DNA of 64,000 nt from Azospirillum sp. 51_20 (GCA_001917175.1 MNTV01000020.1:21085-85084); one strand, 5' to 3'. Numbered from the stretch's first letter, positions 16,944-25,140 are shown. The notes: generated by a model from the letters alone, not told the origin. Made by a program: numbers and translations.

Positions 16944-19069
16944 TGAAAGAGTGGTTTTCTGCAAAAGAGCTTGCCGATTTAGGACTTCCCTCTCTTGGGA
17001 AAACTAAAAGAGCCGTAAGTTACCGGGCAAAAGCCGAGAACTGGCCCAGTCGGCCGCGCGAAGGACAAGGCGGCGGCAGAGAGTTTCACCTTGATGATTT
17101 GCCGACAATTATAAAATCGGAAGTTATCCAGGTTTTAAGAATGAGCGATGCCATCTTAAAACGTAAGTTTACGGAAGAGGCGGAAGAATCTTTGGCTAAA
17201 CTGATACGCGTAAACAGCACACAGCTGCAAAAAGCGGAAATCCGGGAAACGATTATAAAAGAGTTTAATAAGTATTTAGACGCTGAAGGTTTGCCGGTAT
17301 CAAAGGCCCGGGAGGAATTTTGCAAGAAGTACAATGAACGTCAGATTTTTGCAGATAACCAGACAATTCGGGCGATTATAAGCGGAATCAGTCCGAAGAC
17401 GCTTTTCAGCTGGGAAAGCGCTTATAAAAAGGAAGGCCTGTCCGGTTTGGTCGACAGTTACGGGAATCGTAAAGGCGACACTAAAATTGACAGGAACCAA
17501 GAGCTTAAAGGTTGCATTTTAGGGTTAATTTACGAGTATCCGCATATTGATTCAGGCAAGATAATGTCCGGGTTGCGCAGTAAGTTCCGTGAAGAGGATT
17601 TGCCGTCGTACCGCACCGTTCAAACATGGGTTAAACGGTGGAAAAAAGACAACGCATCCATTTTTACTGCGATAAAGAATCCTGATGAGTGGAAAAACAA
17701 GTTTATGGCGGCTTCCGGTTCTTTCTCCGAAAACATTGTCAGGTTGAACCAGCTCTGGGAGTTTGACTCAACGCCGACGGACATAATTCTGAATGACGGC
17801 GAACGTCATAATATCGTCGGCGTGATTGATGTCTATTCCCGCCGGGTTAAGTTTTTGGTGTCCAAAACGTCAAATTCAACCGCCGTAAGCGCGATTACAA
17901 GGGCTTGCCTGTTGGAATGGGGTGTGCCGGAAAGCATTAAAACGGATAACGGCGCAGACTATGCAAGCAAATACATGTGCCGGGTTTTTGACAGTTTGGA
18001 AATCGAACGCCGTTTCTGTAAACCGTTTACACCGGAACAAAAGCCGCATATCGAAAGGGTTTTTCGTACCTTTTCGCATGACGTTCTTGAAGTTCTTCCC
18101 GGATATATCGGGCATAACGTTTCCGAGCGCAAAAACATTGAAGCGCGCAAGTCGTTTGCCGACCATATCATGGGCAAGGCAAAGCGAAATCCTAAAGATT
18201 ATTTGTCCGTCGAAGAACTTCAAAAGTTTTGCGATGACTGGATAAATAACTGCTATATGGTTAAGCCGCACGGCGGATTGAACGGGAAAACCCCGTTGCA
18301 GATAGTGGCCGATTATAAAGGCACAATTCAAAAAATCCAAAACGAACGCGCGCTTGACATCTTGCTGTCGCCAACCAGCGGCGACGGTCTGCGAACCGTT
18401 CAGCCGAAGAAAGGCATTGCGATTGACAACGCGTTTTATGACAGCCAGTTTTTGGGCGGTTATGAGAATCAGCAGGTTAAGGTTTTGTATGACGAGGCCA
18501 ACTGGGGCGAAGTTTATGTCTTTACTCTTGAGGGGCATTTTATTTGCAAAGCGATTTGTCCCGAAAGAAAAGGAATCAGCCGCGCAGAGGTGGCTACGGC
18601 GCGCAAGGCGCAGCAGAAACGGCTTATTAACGAATCCAAGCAGGTTCTTAAAAAGCTTAGCAAGATTTATAAAACAAAGGATATTGCCGGCGAGATTATG
18701 CAGCAAAAGGCAAAAGAGCAGCCGAATGTTGTTTTGTTTCCCAAACCGGAAATTTCCTATAATTCGCAATTTTTGGCCGAAGCTGAAAAGGTTCTGGAAA
18801 ATAAGAAAATGCCGGTCAGCCGTCAGCTTTCCAGCCAGGAAAAACGAATCATTGATAAAATGGAAACGGCCAGGAACAACAATGTTGTCGAAATGCCGCG
18901 GGAAATCATGGCACGGCAGCGCTTTGTTCACTGGCAGGATTTAGACAATCAGTTAGCAAAAGGAGAAAGGTTAAACAGCGAGGAAATGGATTTTTATCGA
19001 AATTATCAGTTTTCATCGGAATTTTCGGCGATGAGAAGGCTGGAGGCCTCAAAAGCCGAAGTTATGTAA
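16943..19069 (+). CDS. MuA-type DDE transposase
   Basis: Encodes 708 residues. A Mu N-terminal DNA-binding domain comes first (EWFSAKELADLGLPSLGKTKRA and a GREFHLDDLP wing). The RNase-H-like core has Asp275 (WEFDSTPTD), Asp335 (IKTDNGADY) and Glu371 (QKPHIERVF), so the DDE triad is complete. A Mu-type C-terminal beta-barrel and a basic tail for MuB contact follow. It cuts and joins phage ends to target DNA during replicative transposition. Likely substrates are the GGTTTTAC sites at both prophage ends. Confidence 0.93.
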   Translation: MKEWFSAKELADLGLPSLGKTKRAVSYRAKAENWPSRPREGQGGGREFHLDDLPTIIKSEVIQVLRMSDAILKRKFTEEAEESLAKLIRVNSTQLQKAEIRETIIKEFNKYLDAEGLPVSKAREEFCKKYNERQIFADNQTIRAIISGISPKTLFSWESAYKKEGLSGLVDSYGNRKGDTKIDRNQELKGCILGLIYEYPHIDSGKIMSGLRSKFREEDLPSYRTVQTWVKRWKKDNASIFTAIKNPDEWKNKFMAASGSFSENIVRLNQLWEFDSTPTDIILNDGERHNIVGVIDVYSRRVKFLVSKTSNSTAVSAITRACLLEWGVPESIKTDNGADYASKYMCRVFDSLEIERRFCKPFTPEQKPHIERVFRTFSHDVLEVLPGYIGHNVSERKNIEARKSFADHIMGKAKRNPKDYLSVEELQKFCDDWINNCYMVKPHGGLNGKTPLQIVADYKGTIQKIQNERALDILLSPTSGDGLRTVQPKKGIAIDNAFYDSQFLGGYENQQVKVLYDEANWGEVYVFTLEGHFICKAICPERKGISRAEVATARKAQQKRLINESKQVLKKLSKIYKTKDIAGEIMQQKAKEQPNVVLFPKPEISYNSQFLAEAEKVLENKKMPVSRQLSSQEKRIIDKMETARNNNVVEMPREIMARQRFVHWQDLDNQLAKGERLNSEEMDFYRNYQFSSEFSAMRRLEASKAEVM

Positions 19070-19072
19070 GGA

Positions 19073-19102
19073 TTGCCTGAAAGATTGCAGTCTTTCAGGC
19101 AA
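19073..19102 (+). other. Perfect 12-bp stem-loop between transposase and MuB genes
   Basis: TTGCCTGAAAGA-TTGCAG-TCTTTCAGGCAA with no T run after it. The position immediately after the transposase stop suggests a transcript-stabilising or processing element, or a weak pause, rather than a terminator. Confidence 0.7.
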
Positions 19103-19174
19103 CCACTGGGGCGGGAGTTCCTACGCCAATAGACAACTCCCTTTCTATAACATCCATTATAGAGGATATATAAT

Positions 19175-19915
19175 ATGCAGAGTAATGCTCTAAAAGTCAA
19201 TAATTATGCTAGTTTGCAAAATATCGGCGTTATTACCTACGCCATCGAAAAGGTTATGAACCGGCCGGATTATCTTCCGGGTTTAATAGTGGTTCGCGGC
19301 CCGTCCGGTTACGGAAAGACTTTCGCCGCGAGTTATGCGGCGATTGAATACGGCGCCTATTATGTGTCGGCAAAATCGACTTGGACAAAGAAGACGTTTC
19401 TTCAGGCAATATTGAACGAGATGAGCGTTCCGGCTGAAAAGACCGTCGGCGCAATGATGGATCAGGTCTGTTCGCAGCTTTCGATTTCCAACCGGCCGCT
19501 AATCATCGACGAATTTGATTATTGTGTCGAGAGTAAAGCCCTGACGGATATGACCCGCGACATTTACGACGGTTCGCAAGCAGCAATCATCCTTATCGGG
19601 GAAGAACGGCTGCCGAACAAACTTGAAAAAATCGAACGTTTCCACAACAGAATTTTAGACTGGATTAATGCCGTGCCGGCTAATTTTGACGACGCCGTCA
19701 AACTGCGGGCCATGTATTGCAAGAAAGTTGAGATTGCCGACGACCTGCTGAAAAAGGTTTGGGAAAAGTCGGAAGGCCGCGTGCGTCGCATTGTTGTCAA
19801 TTTGGCCAAAATTGAAGACGACATGCTGGCGGAAGGCAAAAGCAGAGTTGACCTGGCCGGTTGGGGAAAGCGTGAACTTATTACCGGAAACGCCCCTCTG
19901 ATTCGGAGTATTTAA
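19175..19915 (+). CDS. MuB-like AAA+ ATPase, transposition target selector
   Basis: Encodes 246 residues. Walker A is GPSGYGKT (42-49), Walker B LIIDEFD (109-115), and IILIGEERL is sensor-like. No long N-terminal HTH arm is present, so it is shorter than Mu's MuB (about 312 residues) and resembles the compact MuB/TniB-type proteins of Mu-like phages. It should form ATP filaments on DNA and deliver target to the transposase. AGAGGA lies upstream of the start. Confidence 0.85.
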   Translation: MQSNALKVNNYASLQNIGVITYAIEKVMNRPDYLPGLIVVRGPSGYGKTFAASYAAIEYGAYYVSAKSTWTKKTFLQAILNEMSVPAEKTVGAMMDQVCSQLSISNRPLIIDEFDYCVESKALTDMTRDIYDGSQAAIILIGEERLPNKLEKIERFHNRILDWINAVPANFDDAVKLRAMYCKKVEIADDLLKKVWEKSEGRVRRIVVNLAKIEDDMLAEGKSRVDLAGWGKRELITGNAPLIRSI

Positions 19916-19916
19916 G

Positions 19917-20510
19917 ATGTTGGGACAGTTACCGGTAGACAAGGCCAAAAATAACCGAAAGATTATTTGGGCCGCCATTCGGAAACTCCGGGTTTTCACG
20001 ATTGTTGACCTGGAAAAGGAAACAAAGCTGAACCACGCCACGATTTCAACTTATGTCTTGTCGTTGGCAAAAGGCGGTTACCTGAGCAAGAAGTTTATTT
20101 ATTTTGAGGGAAGCAGGCGCATCCAGCACTCTCAATATGAGCTTATCAAAGACACGGGCTTTTGTCATCCGCGGGTCAACCGGCAGGGTCAGGACGTTTC
20201 CGAAAGTGTTCAGAATAAAATCTGGAAGTGCATCCGAATACACAAATCTTTGTCGCTGCTTGACCTTGAAGCCATGCTTTCCGGCCTGGGCGTCACCTTT
20301 TCGCTGGTTGCCATTGACAGTTATTTGAAAATGCTGCGGACGGCCGGTTATCTGCGAAAGAAAAAGGGGGACAAGAACTACACGCTGGTTCTCGGTATGA
20401 ACACCGGCCCGCTGGCGCCGCAAATTCAAAAAACGAAGCAAATATATGACCCTAATTTGCAGAAAGTCATCTGGAGCAATAAGAAAGAGGTGGAAGATGA
20501 ACTCAACTGA
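19917..20510 (+). CDS. Early phage protein with two winged-helix-like segments
   Basis: Encodes 197 residues. Two similar segments each look like a winged helix: about 12-62 (IIWAAIRKLRVFTIVDLEKETKLNHATISTYV) and about 98-150 (VQNKIWKCIRIHKSLSLLDLEAMLS through LKMLRTAGYLRKKKGDKNYTL). Helix 3 of the first repeat and a beta-wing KKKGDKNYTL are recognisable. It is in the early operon 1 bp after MuB. Role unknown; a regulator or replication accessory protein is likely. Confidence 0.6.
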   Translation: MLGQLPVDKAKNNRKIIWAAIRKLRVFTIVDLEKETKLNHATISTYVLSLAKGGYLSKKFIYFEGSRRIQHSQYELIKDTGFCHPRVNRQGQDVSESVQNKIWKCIRIHKSLSLLDLEAMLSGLGVTFSLVAIDSYLKMLRTAGYLRKKKGDKNYTLVLGMNTGPLAPQIQKTKQIYDPNLQKVIWSNKKEVEDELN

Positions 20511-20868
20511 AAAAGCCCGCCTCTACTGGGGCGATAATTTACCCGACTGGATAAGAATTTTGGCCGAAGAATGCGACAAAACGTCCCAGGGCAAGGTTGC
20601 CGCCCGGATAAAATACTCAAAGGCCACAATCAGCCTTGTTTTGAAGAATGACTACAAGGGAACAATCGCAGCCGTGGAAGAACGCATTCGGACGGTTCTG
20701 ATGAACAGCACGCACGAATGCCCGGTTTTCGGAGAGATTTTGACCCGTGACTGTCTTTTCAACCAGGCGCAGCCTTTTTCCAATTCAGGCAACCCGAACC
20801 GGATCCGGTTATTCCGGGCCTGCCGGCAATGTAAGTTTAACCGTACGAAGGAGAATGTCGATGTTTAA
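20497..20868 (+). CDS. HTH protein with conserved cysteine-rich tail
   Basis: Encodes 123 residues from ATG 20497, overlapping the previous gene by 14 bp. The central KTSQGKVAARIKYSKATISLVLKND is a helix-turn-helix. The tail CPVFGEI..DC.FNQ.QPFS...NP.RIRLFRACRQC matches a family I remember from Mu-like and P2-like phages. The clustered cysteines (four) could bind zinc. Probably a transcriptional regulator of early genes. Confidence 0.65.
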   Translation: MNSTEKARLYWGDNLPDWIRILAEECDKTSQGKVAARIKYSKATISLVLKNDYKGTIAAVEERIRTVLMNSTHECPVFGEILTRDCLFNQAQPFSNSGNPNRIRLFRACRQCKFNRTKENVDV

Positions 20869-21058
20869 CTATCGTTTAAACGGCAATTTGGCCGAAAAAA
20901 TCGCGTATCTGCGCGACCGCGCTTCTGCAATCCGAGAGGATAACGAAGCCTGCTACAGCAAAATTGAACGCAACCGCAAGGTGCTTGATTGTATCAGCGT
21001 GAATCTGGCGCGTCTGGAAAAGAAGGCGCAGGCCGAAGAACAAGCTTTTAACTCTTAA
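20861..21058 (+). CDS. Small coiled-coil phage protein
   Basis: Encodes 65 residues from ATG 20861, which overlaps the preceding stop and has AAGGAG upstream. It is almost entirely helical and charged (LAEKIAYLRDRASAIREDNEACYSKIERNRKVLD), suggesting a coiled coil. No family recognised. Confidence 0.6.
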   Translation: MFNYRLNGNLAEKIAYLRDRASAIREDNEACYSKIERNRKVLDCISVNLARLEKKAQAEEQAFNS

Positions 21059-21075
21059 AGAAAAGGGAGGGTTTT

Positions 21076-21690
21076 ATGACAGAATTTAACAAAGACGATT
21101 TTATGGAAAATGCACAGGGAATGCTGGTTCCCAAGTCGCAAATCAAGCCGATTGACCTGCTCCGGAACGACGTTGTCAACAATCTGATTGCAAAAGCAAA
21201 AGTTCAGTCCGAGCAAATTAAAAGCTTTAAGGAATTTGCTTTTGACGAGATTGCCCAGTTTATCAGCATTTCAGCCGAACAGTATAATTTGAAGACCAAG
21301 GGCAAAAAAGGCAATGTAACGTTAATCTCTTTTGACGGCCGTTACAAAATAGAACGGGCCTATGCTGACAAAATCGCCTTTGACGAACAGCTGCAAATTG
21401 CCAAAGAGAAAATTTACGAGTGCATTCAAAGCTGGTCTGCCGGCGCCAACTCAAAACTAATCAGTATGGTGAACTTTGCTTTTCAGACCGACAAGAAAGG
21501 CCAGGTTTCTGCCGATAGAATTTTAGGGCTGCGGCGTCTGAAAATTCAGGACGAGAAATGGCTGGAGGCAATGATGGCGTTGTCCGAGAGCATTAACGTC
21601 GTTTCTTCAAAAGGATATGTCCGTTTTTATGAGCGGATCGGCGACAGCGACAGCTGGAAGCCCATTCCCTTAAATATTGCGGCGGATTAG
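21076..21690 (+). CDS. DUF3164-family phage protein
   Basis: Encodes 204 residues. DGRYKIERAYADKIAFDEQLQIAKEKI and KGQVSADRILGLRRLKIQDEKW are typical of DUF3164 proteins found in Mu-like early regions. The function of the family is unknown. AGGGAGG lies 6-10 nt upstream of the start. Confidence 0.8.
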   Translation: MTEFNKDDFMENAQGMLVPKSQIKPIDLLRNDVVNNLIAKAKVQSEQIKSFKEFAFDEIAQFISISAEQYNLKTKGKKGNVTLISFDGRYKIERAYADKIAFDEQLQIAKEKIYECIQSWSAGANSKLISMVNFAFQTDKKGQVSADRILGLRRLKIQDEKWLEAMMALSESINVVSSKGYVRFYERIGDSDSWKPIPLNIAAD

Positions 21691-21780
21691 AGCAGATTTT
21701 CAATCTCCAAATAAAAAAGTCGTATTAACAGAAACCCGGGAGGCTGTCATGTAAAAAGAACTTAAGCGCGCGCAAGCGAA

Positions 21781-21803
21781 ACGGCGGTGTCTTTATCCGC
21801 CGT
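21781..21803 (+). other. Stem-loop upstream of gemA
   Basis: ACGGCGG-TGTCTTTAT-CCGCCGT in a 159-bp spacer without a coding frame. No T run follows, so it is more likely an mRNA structure than a terminator. Confidence 0.5.
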
Positions 21804-21849
21804 CTACAGGAGATTAACCCCCCTGTACTGATGAGCCAGGTTAAAGCTA

Positions 21850-22308
21850 ATGAAAAAAACGGAAATTACACAGGAACGCAAAATACTTTTGGGCAAAATC
21901 CATATCGCCAGAAAAGCGCTCGGCCTTGATGAGGAAACTTATCGGTCGGTTATCTTTGCAGCGGTCGGCAAGACCAGCGGCAAAGCCTGCACTGACCGCC
22001 AGTTGCTTAAGGTCGTTAAAGCTTTTGAGGAAAAAGGCTGGAAACATCGGAAGAATCCGAACCAATATCGCAAAGTTCCGACCGGACGAGCCGATTTGGA
22101 AAAAATCTACGCCTTATGGGGGCATCTTCAGGATTTGGGCGCAGTCAGGTCGACGAATCTGGTTGACCTGGATAACTGGGTTTGCCGGATGACGAAAGGC
22201 AAACGCAGTTCTGCCCAATTTTTGGAAGAAAGCTGGGCGCAGCGAATTATCGAGTGCCTGAAAAAATGGATTGAGCGCGAGGAATGCAAAGGAGGATGCC
22301 GTGAGTGA
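21850..22308 (+). CDS. gemA: GemA / gp16-family regulatory protein (DUF1018)
   Basis: Encodes 152 residues. KILLGKIHIARKALGLDEETYRSVI, TGKACTDRQLLKVVKAFEEKGW and a C-terminal region around YALWGHLQDLG and LDNWVCRMTKG match the GemA family. In Mu, GemA alters host gene expression and DNA supercoiling early in development. It overlaps the Mor start by 8 bp. Confidence 0.85.
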   Translation: MKKTEITQERKILLGKIHIARKALGLDEETYRSVIFAAVGKTSGKACTDRQLLKVVKAFEEKGWKHRKNPNQYRKVPTGRADLEKIYALWGHLQDLGAVRSTNLVDLDNWVCRMTKGKRSSAQFLEESWAQRIIECLKKWIEREECKGGCRE

Positions 22309-22720
22309 GTTTACCGGAATTCTGGCCGAAATCGACAACGTCATCGGGGCGGCGCTGACGTTGAAACTTGTCAGCGAATGCGGCGGTTCGACGATTTATA
22401 TTCCGAAAAAACCGACTGAAAAAATGCCGCTTTGTCAGCTTTTGGGCGTCGAAAACGTTAAAAAGTTAAGTCTTGCTCTGGGTTCCGGGGAACTGCTTAT
22501 TCCGATGAGTTATTTCCGGGGTATGGGCAAGAAAAAAGTTCAGATTGCGCAAATGCTGGAAAAAGGCGTCAGCGTTTCCGAGATTGTCAAAAAGATGGTC
22601 GTTCATGAACGGACGGTCTACCGGGTCAAGGAAAAAAACTATTTGGCTCTGCCTTTAATAGATTATATCGAACAACAGGAAAGGAAAGAAAATGAACAAG
22701 CTGAAAATAAAACGGTGTAA
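22301..22720 (+). CDS. mor: Mor-family middle-gene activator
   Basis: Encodes 139 residues from GTG 22301, preferred over an in-frame ATG at 22271 because GGAGG lies 5 nt before GTG. The Mor/C family layout is visible: a dimerisation segment with GGSTIYIPK, then an HTH near the C-terminus (VSEIVKKMVVHERTVYRVKEK). Mor activates the middle promoter in Mu by binding a dyad over the -35 region. No separate C gene was found, so this protein may serve both promoters carrying the dyad at 24444 and 30966 (inference). Confidence 0.85.
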   Translation: MSEFTGILAEIDNVIGAALTLKLVSECGGSTIYIPKKPTEKMPLCQLLGVENVKKLSLALGSGELLIPMSYFRGMGKKKVQIAQMLEKGVSVSEIVKKMVVHERTVYRVKEKNYLALPLIDYIEQQERKENEQAENKTV

Positions 22721-22874
22721 CGGGCTGTTGATGGTAACGGCTACGGATATGAAAACGATTGAGATTGTCAGGAAAGCCCTTGAGGGCTGGCGCGAAGACG
22801 AAAGCGAAGCCGGCGTTTTGCAAGCCGGCGACACGGTTCTTTATCAAACCGTTTTCGTAAAGGTCGTTCAATAA
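22692..22874 (+). CDS. Small phage protein, unknown
   Basis: Encodes 60 residues, starting within the end of mor (AAGGAAAGAAA upstream). Predicted beta-alpha-beta: MNKLKIKRCNGLLMVTAT then a helix and LYQTVFVKVVQ. Its stop touches the next ATG (TAATG). Confidence 0.55.
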   Translation: MNKLKIKRCNGLLMVTATDMKTIEIVRKALEGWREDESEAGVLQAGDTVLYQTVFVKVVQ

Positions 22875-23095
22875 TGAACTGGGAGCAGTTTATCGAATGG
22901 ATAAAAACACGGGATTTTTGCAAAGGCAACTATCAATATCCGGCCTATGTATATTCTTATCCTGATTTTGTCGCTTTGGGCGATTATTGTTTTTTCCGTG
23001 CCGGCGGTGACATTACCCGCAAAGGCAGAACTATTCTGACCGGGCAGACTCCCGACCAGATGCAGCATTTTATCGTTAAAAATTTTGAGGTGTGA
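22874..23095 (+). CDS. Small phage protein, unknown
   Basis: Encodes 73 residues rich in aromatic residues (NYQYPAYVYSYPDFVALGDYCFF), with no membrane-length hydrophobic run. Overlaps its neighbours by 1-2 bp, so it belongs to the same tight operon. No family recognised. Confidence 0.55.
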   Translation: MNWEQFIEWIKTRDFCKGNYQYPAYVYSYPDFVALGDYCFFRAGGDITRKGRTILTGQTPDQMQHFIVKNFEV

Positions 23096-23096
23096 G

Positions 23097-23360
23097 ATGA
23101 AGAAATTAAAATATTACAGGGTGGGAAAATATACCTTTTGGTGCAGCAGCCGGACTTTGGCGGAATCTGTCGTTGAAGACTTGGTAACATTTTCCTGCCT
23201 GCTGGCGACCATGTATATTAATTATAATTATCTCGGCAACAGTCTGATCGCTGTCATTTTGCTTTCGTTGTGGATTTTGGCTTTTTTTACCAAAAGCCAA
23301 AGAGAGGAAATGACGAAAGAGGCGTTTATCCGCAGCATTAACAACGACGGGAGAGATTAA
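23097..23360 (+). CDS. Small membrane protein of the middle operon
   Basis: Encodes 87 residues from ATG 23097. Two membrane helices lie at about 31-47 and 51-68 (LVTFSCLLATMYINYNY and SLIAVILLSLWILAFF), followed by a basic/acidic tail. Size and topology could suit a holin-like or superinfection protein, but nothing is diagnostic. Confidence 0.5.
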   Translation: MKKLKYYRVGKYTFWCSSRTLAESVVEDLVTFSCLLATMYINYNYLGNSLIAVILLSLWILAFFTKSQREEMTKEAFIRSINNDGRD

Positions 23361-23426
23361 ATGGAACCGGTTGTTGTCTGTTATTTTATGGCGGGTTTTA
23401 TCCTGGGATGGTTTTTTAGCGGTTAG
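23361..23426 (+). CDS. 21-residue membrane peptide
   Basis: ATG immediately follows the preceding stop (TAAATGG), and a GGGAGA site lies before it. The peptide MEPVVVCYFMAGFILGWFFSG is one hydrophobic helix. Too short for homology; the tight packing and the GGAGG site after its stop suggest it is real. Confidence 0.35.
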   Translation: MEPVVVCYFMAGFILGWFFSG

Positions 23427-23436
23427 GAGGAATTTA

Positions 23437-23598
23437 ATGTCAGATGTAAAATTGACAGATGCCGAACGCCAGCCCTGCGAGGTATGGACGCGGGTCATGG
23501 GATATTTTCGGCCGTTGTCGGAGTTCAACAAAGGCAAGAAGGCGGAATTTCTGGAAAGGAAATGTTTTGATGAACACAAAATTAATCACGGAAATTAA
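23437..23598 (+). CDS. Stand-alone NrdD-tail-like peptide
   Basis: Encodes 53 residues from ATG 23437 with a strong AGGAGG site. CEVWTRVMGYFRPLSEFN.GKKAEF..RK closely resembles the tail region of class III ribonucleotide reductase (NrdD), where CxxC zinc motifs and VTGYYRPV..WN.GK.EEF occur. No NrdD catalytic domain is present. Similar small proteins occur in Mu-like phages, to my knowledge without assigned function. Confidence 0.55.
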   Translation: MSDVKLTDAERQPCEVWTRVMGYFRPLSEFNKGKKAEFLERKCFDEHKINHGN

Positions 23599-23848
23599 AA
23601 AGAATGCTTTTATTGTCGTTCTGGATGAAGCCGACACATCAGAGCAGGAAATTGAAAAACTTTTTAATTATGCTGAAAGTAAAAATTACCGGATTTTTTT
23701 TCATCACGGCATTAAAACAGAGAAAGTATTTGTTTTGTTCAACCCTACATTAAAGCATGTTGAAGTTCTGCCGTATGAGCCGGTTAATTATTTATTAAGT
23801 GTTCCGAGGATTACAATTCAGGAGTTTTTCAAAAAAAAGGCCGTTTAA
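23570..23848 (+). CDS. Small phage protein, unknown
   Basis: Encodes 92 residues from ATG 23570, overlapping the previous gene. Mixed alpha/beta with FIVVLDEADTSEQEIEKLFNYAESKNYRIFFHHG. The pattern resembles small ferredoxin-fold host-takeover proteins, but no match is certain. It is the last gene before a bidirectional terminator. Confidence 0.5.
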   Translation: MNTKLITEIKKNAFIVVLDEADTSEQEIEKLFNYAESKNYRIFFHHGIKTEKVFVLFNPTLKHVEVLPYEPVNYLLSVPRITIQEFFKKKAV

Positions 23849-23861
23849 CCGGCCTTTTTTA
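23834..23861. terminator. Bidirectional terminator between convergent genes
   Basis: AAAAAGGCCG-TTTAA-CCGGCCTTTTTT. The A run on one side and T run on the other allow use by both the middle operon and the minus-strand gene that follows. Confidence 0.85.
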
Positions 23862-24345
23862 ATACGTTTAATTCGGGTATTTCGTGAAACATTGAACTGC
23901 CGTCGCCGCTTTCTTCCCAGCCGCAAATTTGCTGCGCCTGGCGTTTGTCGGTAATAACACCGCTTTTGGTGCCGCTGCCGAGATAAAAGGTCAGCAAGTG
24001 GCCGCCGGCGTGGTATTGCGGGGAAATGGATTTTAAACGGTCTTTTAACTGGACGTTAACGACAATCATATCCGTCCAGCCGTATTTTTCCGTCATGTAC
24101 GGATACGCCTCGGAATGGAAGGAACTGGCCTTGACAACATCGTCAACGGCGGCGAAAAACAGAAATTTGCAGTTATTTCTTAAAACCCGTGCCGACTGTT
24201 TGATAGCTTCGTCGCTGAAAACCGGGTTGGCGTTTTCTGCCGGCGGCATATCGTAAACAATAGGAAACTGCCGCGGCTCGCCGCCAAAGTCGGCCATGAC
24301 GAACAACAACAAACCGGCCACTATCAACAAAACAGCTTTGAACAT
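23845..24345 (-). CDS. Reverse-oriented secreted/anchored protein (candidate moron)
   Basis: Encodes 166 residues. An N-terminal hydrophobic segment (residues 3-19) could be a signal peptide or anchor. The rest is soluble, with PQFPIVYDMPPAENANPVFSDE, a two-Cys pattern, and no recognised domain. It opposes the surrounding phage genes and has its own promoter and a shared terminator. This is the arrangement of a moron: a gene expressed by the lysogen that may change the host envelope. Its function is unknown. Confidence 0.6.
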   Translation of the reverse strand: MFKAVLLIVAGLLLFVMADFGGEPRQFPIVYDMPPAENANPVFSDEAIKQSARVLRNNCKFLFFAAVDDVVKASSFHSEAYPYMTEKYGWTDMIVVNVQLKDRLKSISPQYHAGGHLLTFYLGSGTKSGVITDKRQAQQICGWEESGDGSSMFHEIPELNVLKKAG

Positions 24346-24376
24346 TGATTTTCTCCTTCCGACAATGAGTTATTCC

Positions 24377-24404
24377 TTTATATCAAATTAAAATATTTTC
24401 GCAA
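24377..24404 (-). promoter_or_regulatory. Promoter of the reverse-oriented gene
   Basis: On the minus strand: TTGCGA, 16-nt spacer, TATAAA, about 32 bp upstream of the start codon, with GGAAGGAG as ribosome site. Unlike the phage late promoters nearby, it has a recognisable -35 and needs no activator. Confidence 0.6.
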
Positions 24405-24443
24405 GTGTATGTATTTAATTTCATTAAATACATAGTCTTTCCC

Positions 24444-24488
24444 CTGACACCAGTCAGCCTAACCCTTGCCGCCGTCCGGGCATATACT
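24444..24488 (+). promoter_or_regulatory. Mor/C-type activator-dependent promoter, copy 1
   Basis: Dyad CTGAC-ACCA-GTCAG (24444-24457), then 25 nt, then TATACT (24483-24488), with no -35. The surrounding CCCCTGACACCAGTCAG is shared exactly with the promoter at 30966. The dyad centre falls near -45, close to the position of Mor and C sites in Mu. It drives the lysis/packaging operon. Confidence 0.75.
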
Positions 24489-24519
24489 TGCCCTGTAACG
24501 TTAGTTAATGAGGTTTTTT

Positions 24520-24915
24520 ATGATTACGGACAAAGGCAAAATTCTTTTTACCGACAACGAACTGGCATGCCGCCATTGCGGCGTTTTGAAACTTGCTCCA
24601 GGTTTTGCGGATAAATTAAAAGAATTGCGCCTTAAACTGGGGTTGCCGATGACAATTACGTCTTGCTGCCGTTGTCCGGGCCATAATAAGAGCGTCAAAG
24701 GCAGCCCGCGCTCTTTTCATTTAACCGAAAACGCCGCCTATCCAACCGGTGGCACTTGTGCGGTTGACGTCAAGCGCCGCGGCGCCGACTATGACAGGCA
24801 GCTGGTAGCGGTGGCGATTGCTCTCGGCTGGAGTGTCGGCATTGCAAAAAGTTTTATTCATTTAGACCGCCGGGCGGACTATACCGGTCTGCGTCCGGCT
24901 TTGTTCACTTATTAA
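24520..24915 (+). CDS. Endolysin, M15-type peptidase
   Basis: Encodes 131 residues from ATG 24520 (GAGG 7 nt upstream). The M15_3 zinc site is visible: SFHL His67, AVDV Asp83 and FIHLD His114. CxxC pairs (CRHC and CCRC) may add a structural metal. The protein would cleave peptide cross-links in peptidoglycan at lysis. It is the first gene after the activator-dependent promoter, next to a holin-like gene. Confidence 0.82.
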   Translation: MITDKGKILFTDNELACRHCGVLKLAPGFADKLKELRLKLGLPMTITSCCRCPGHNKSVKGSPRSFHLTENAAYPTGGTCAVDVKRRGADYDRQLVAVAIALGWSVGIAKSFIHLDRRADYTGLRPALFTY

Positions 24916-24929
24916 TATAAGGAGTTACC

Positions 24930-25139
24930 ATGTCAACAGAAAGTTCGGAAGAAAAAACGCCGTTTTGGAAGTCAAAGACGGTCATCGGTTCCGTGGTTGC
25001 CGTCATCTGCGGCATTTTGAGTTTGTGCGGCATTGACATTTCGGCCGACACGCAGGCAACGATTACCGACAATTTAATGAGCGTTATCGCCGGCATTGCC
25101 AGCTTATACGGTTTGTTTGTCGCGCTTAAAGGAAAATAA
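24930..25139 (+). CDS. Holin-like small membrane protein
   Basis: Encodes 69 residues: polar N-terminus, a membrane segment at about 17-34 (VIGSVVAVICGILSLCG), a short loop, and a second one at about 48-66 ending LKGK. This matches small two-helix holins adjacent to endolysin genes. A ribosome site (AAGGAG) lies 6-8 nt upstream. Confidence 0.65.
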   Translation: MSTESSEEKTPFWKSKTVIGSVVAVICGILSLCGIDISADTQATITDNLMSVIAGIASLYGLFVALKGK

Positions 25140-25140
25140 C

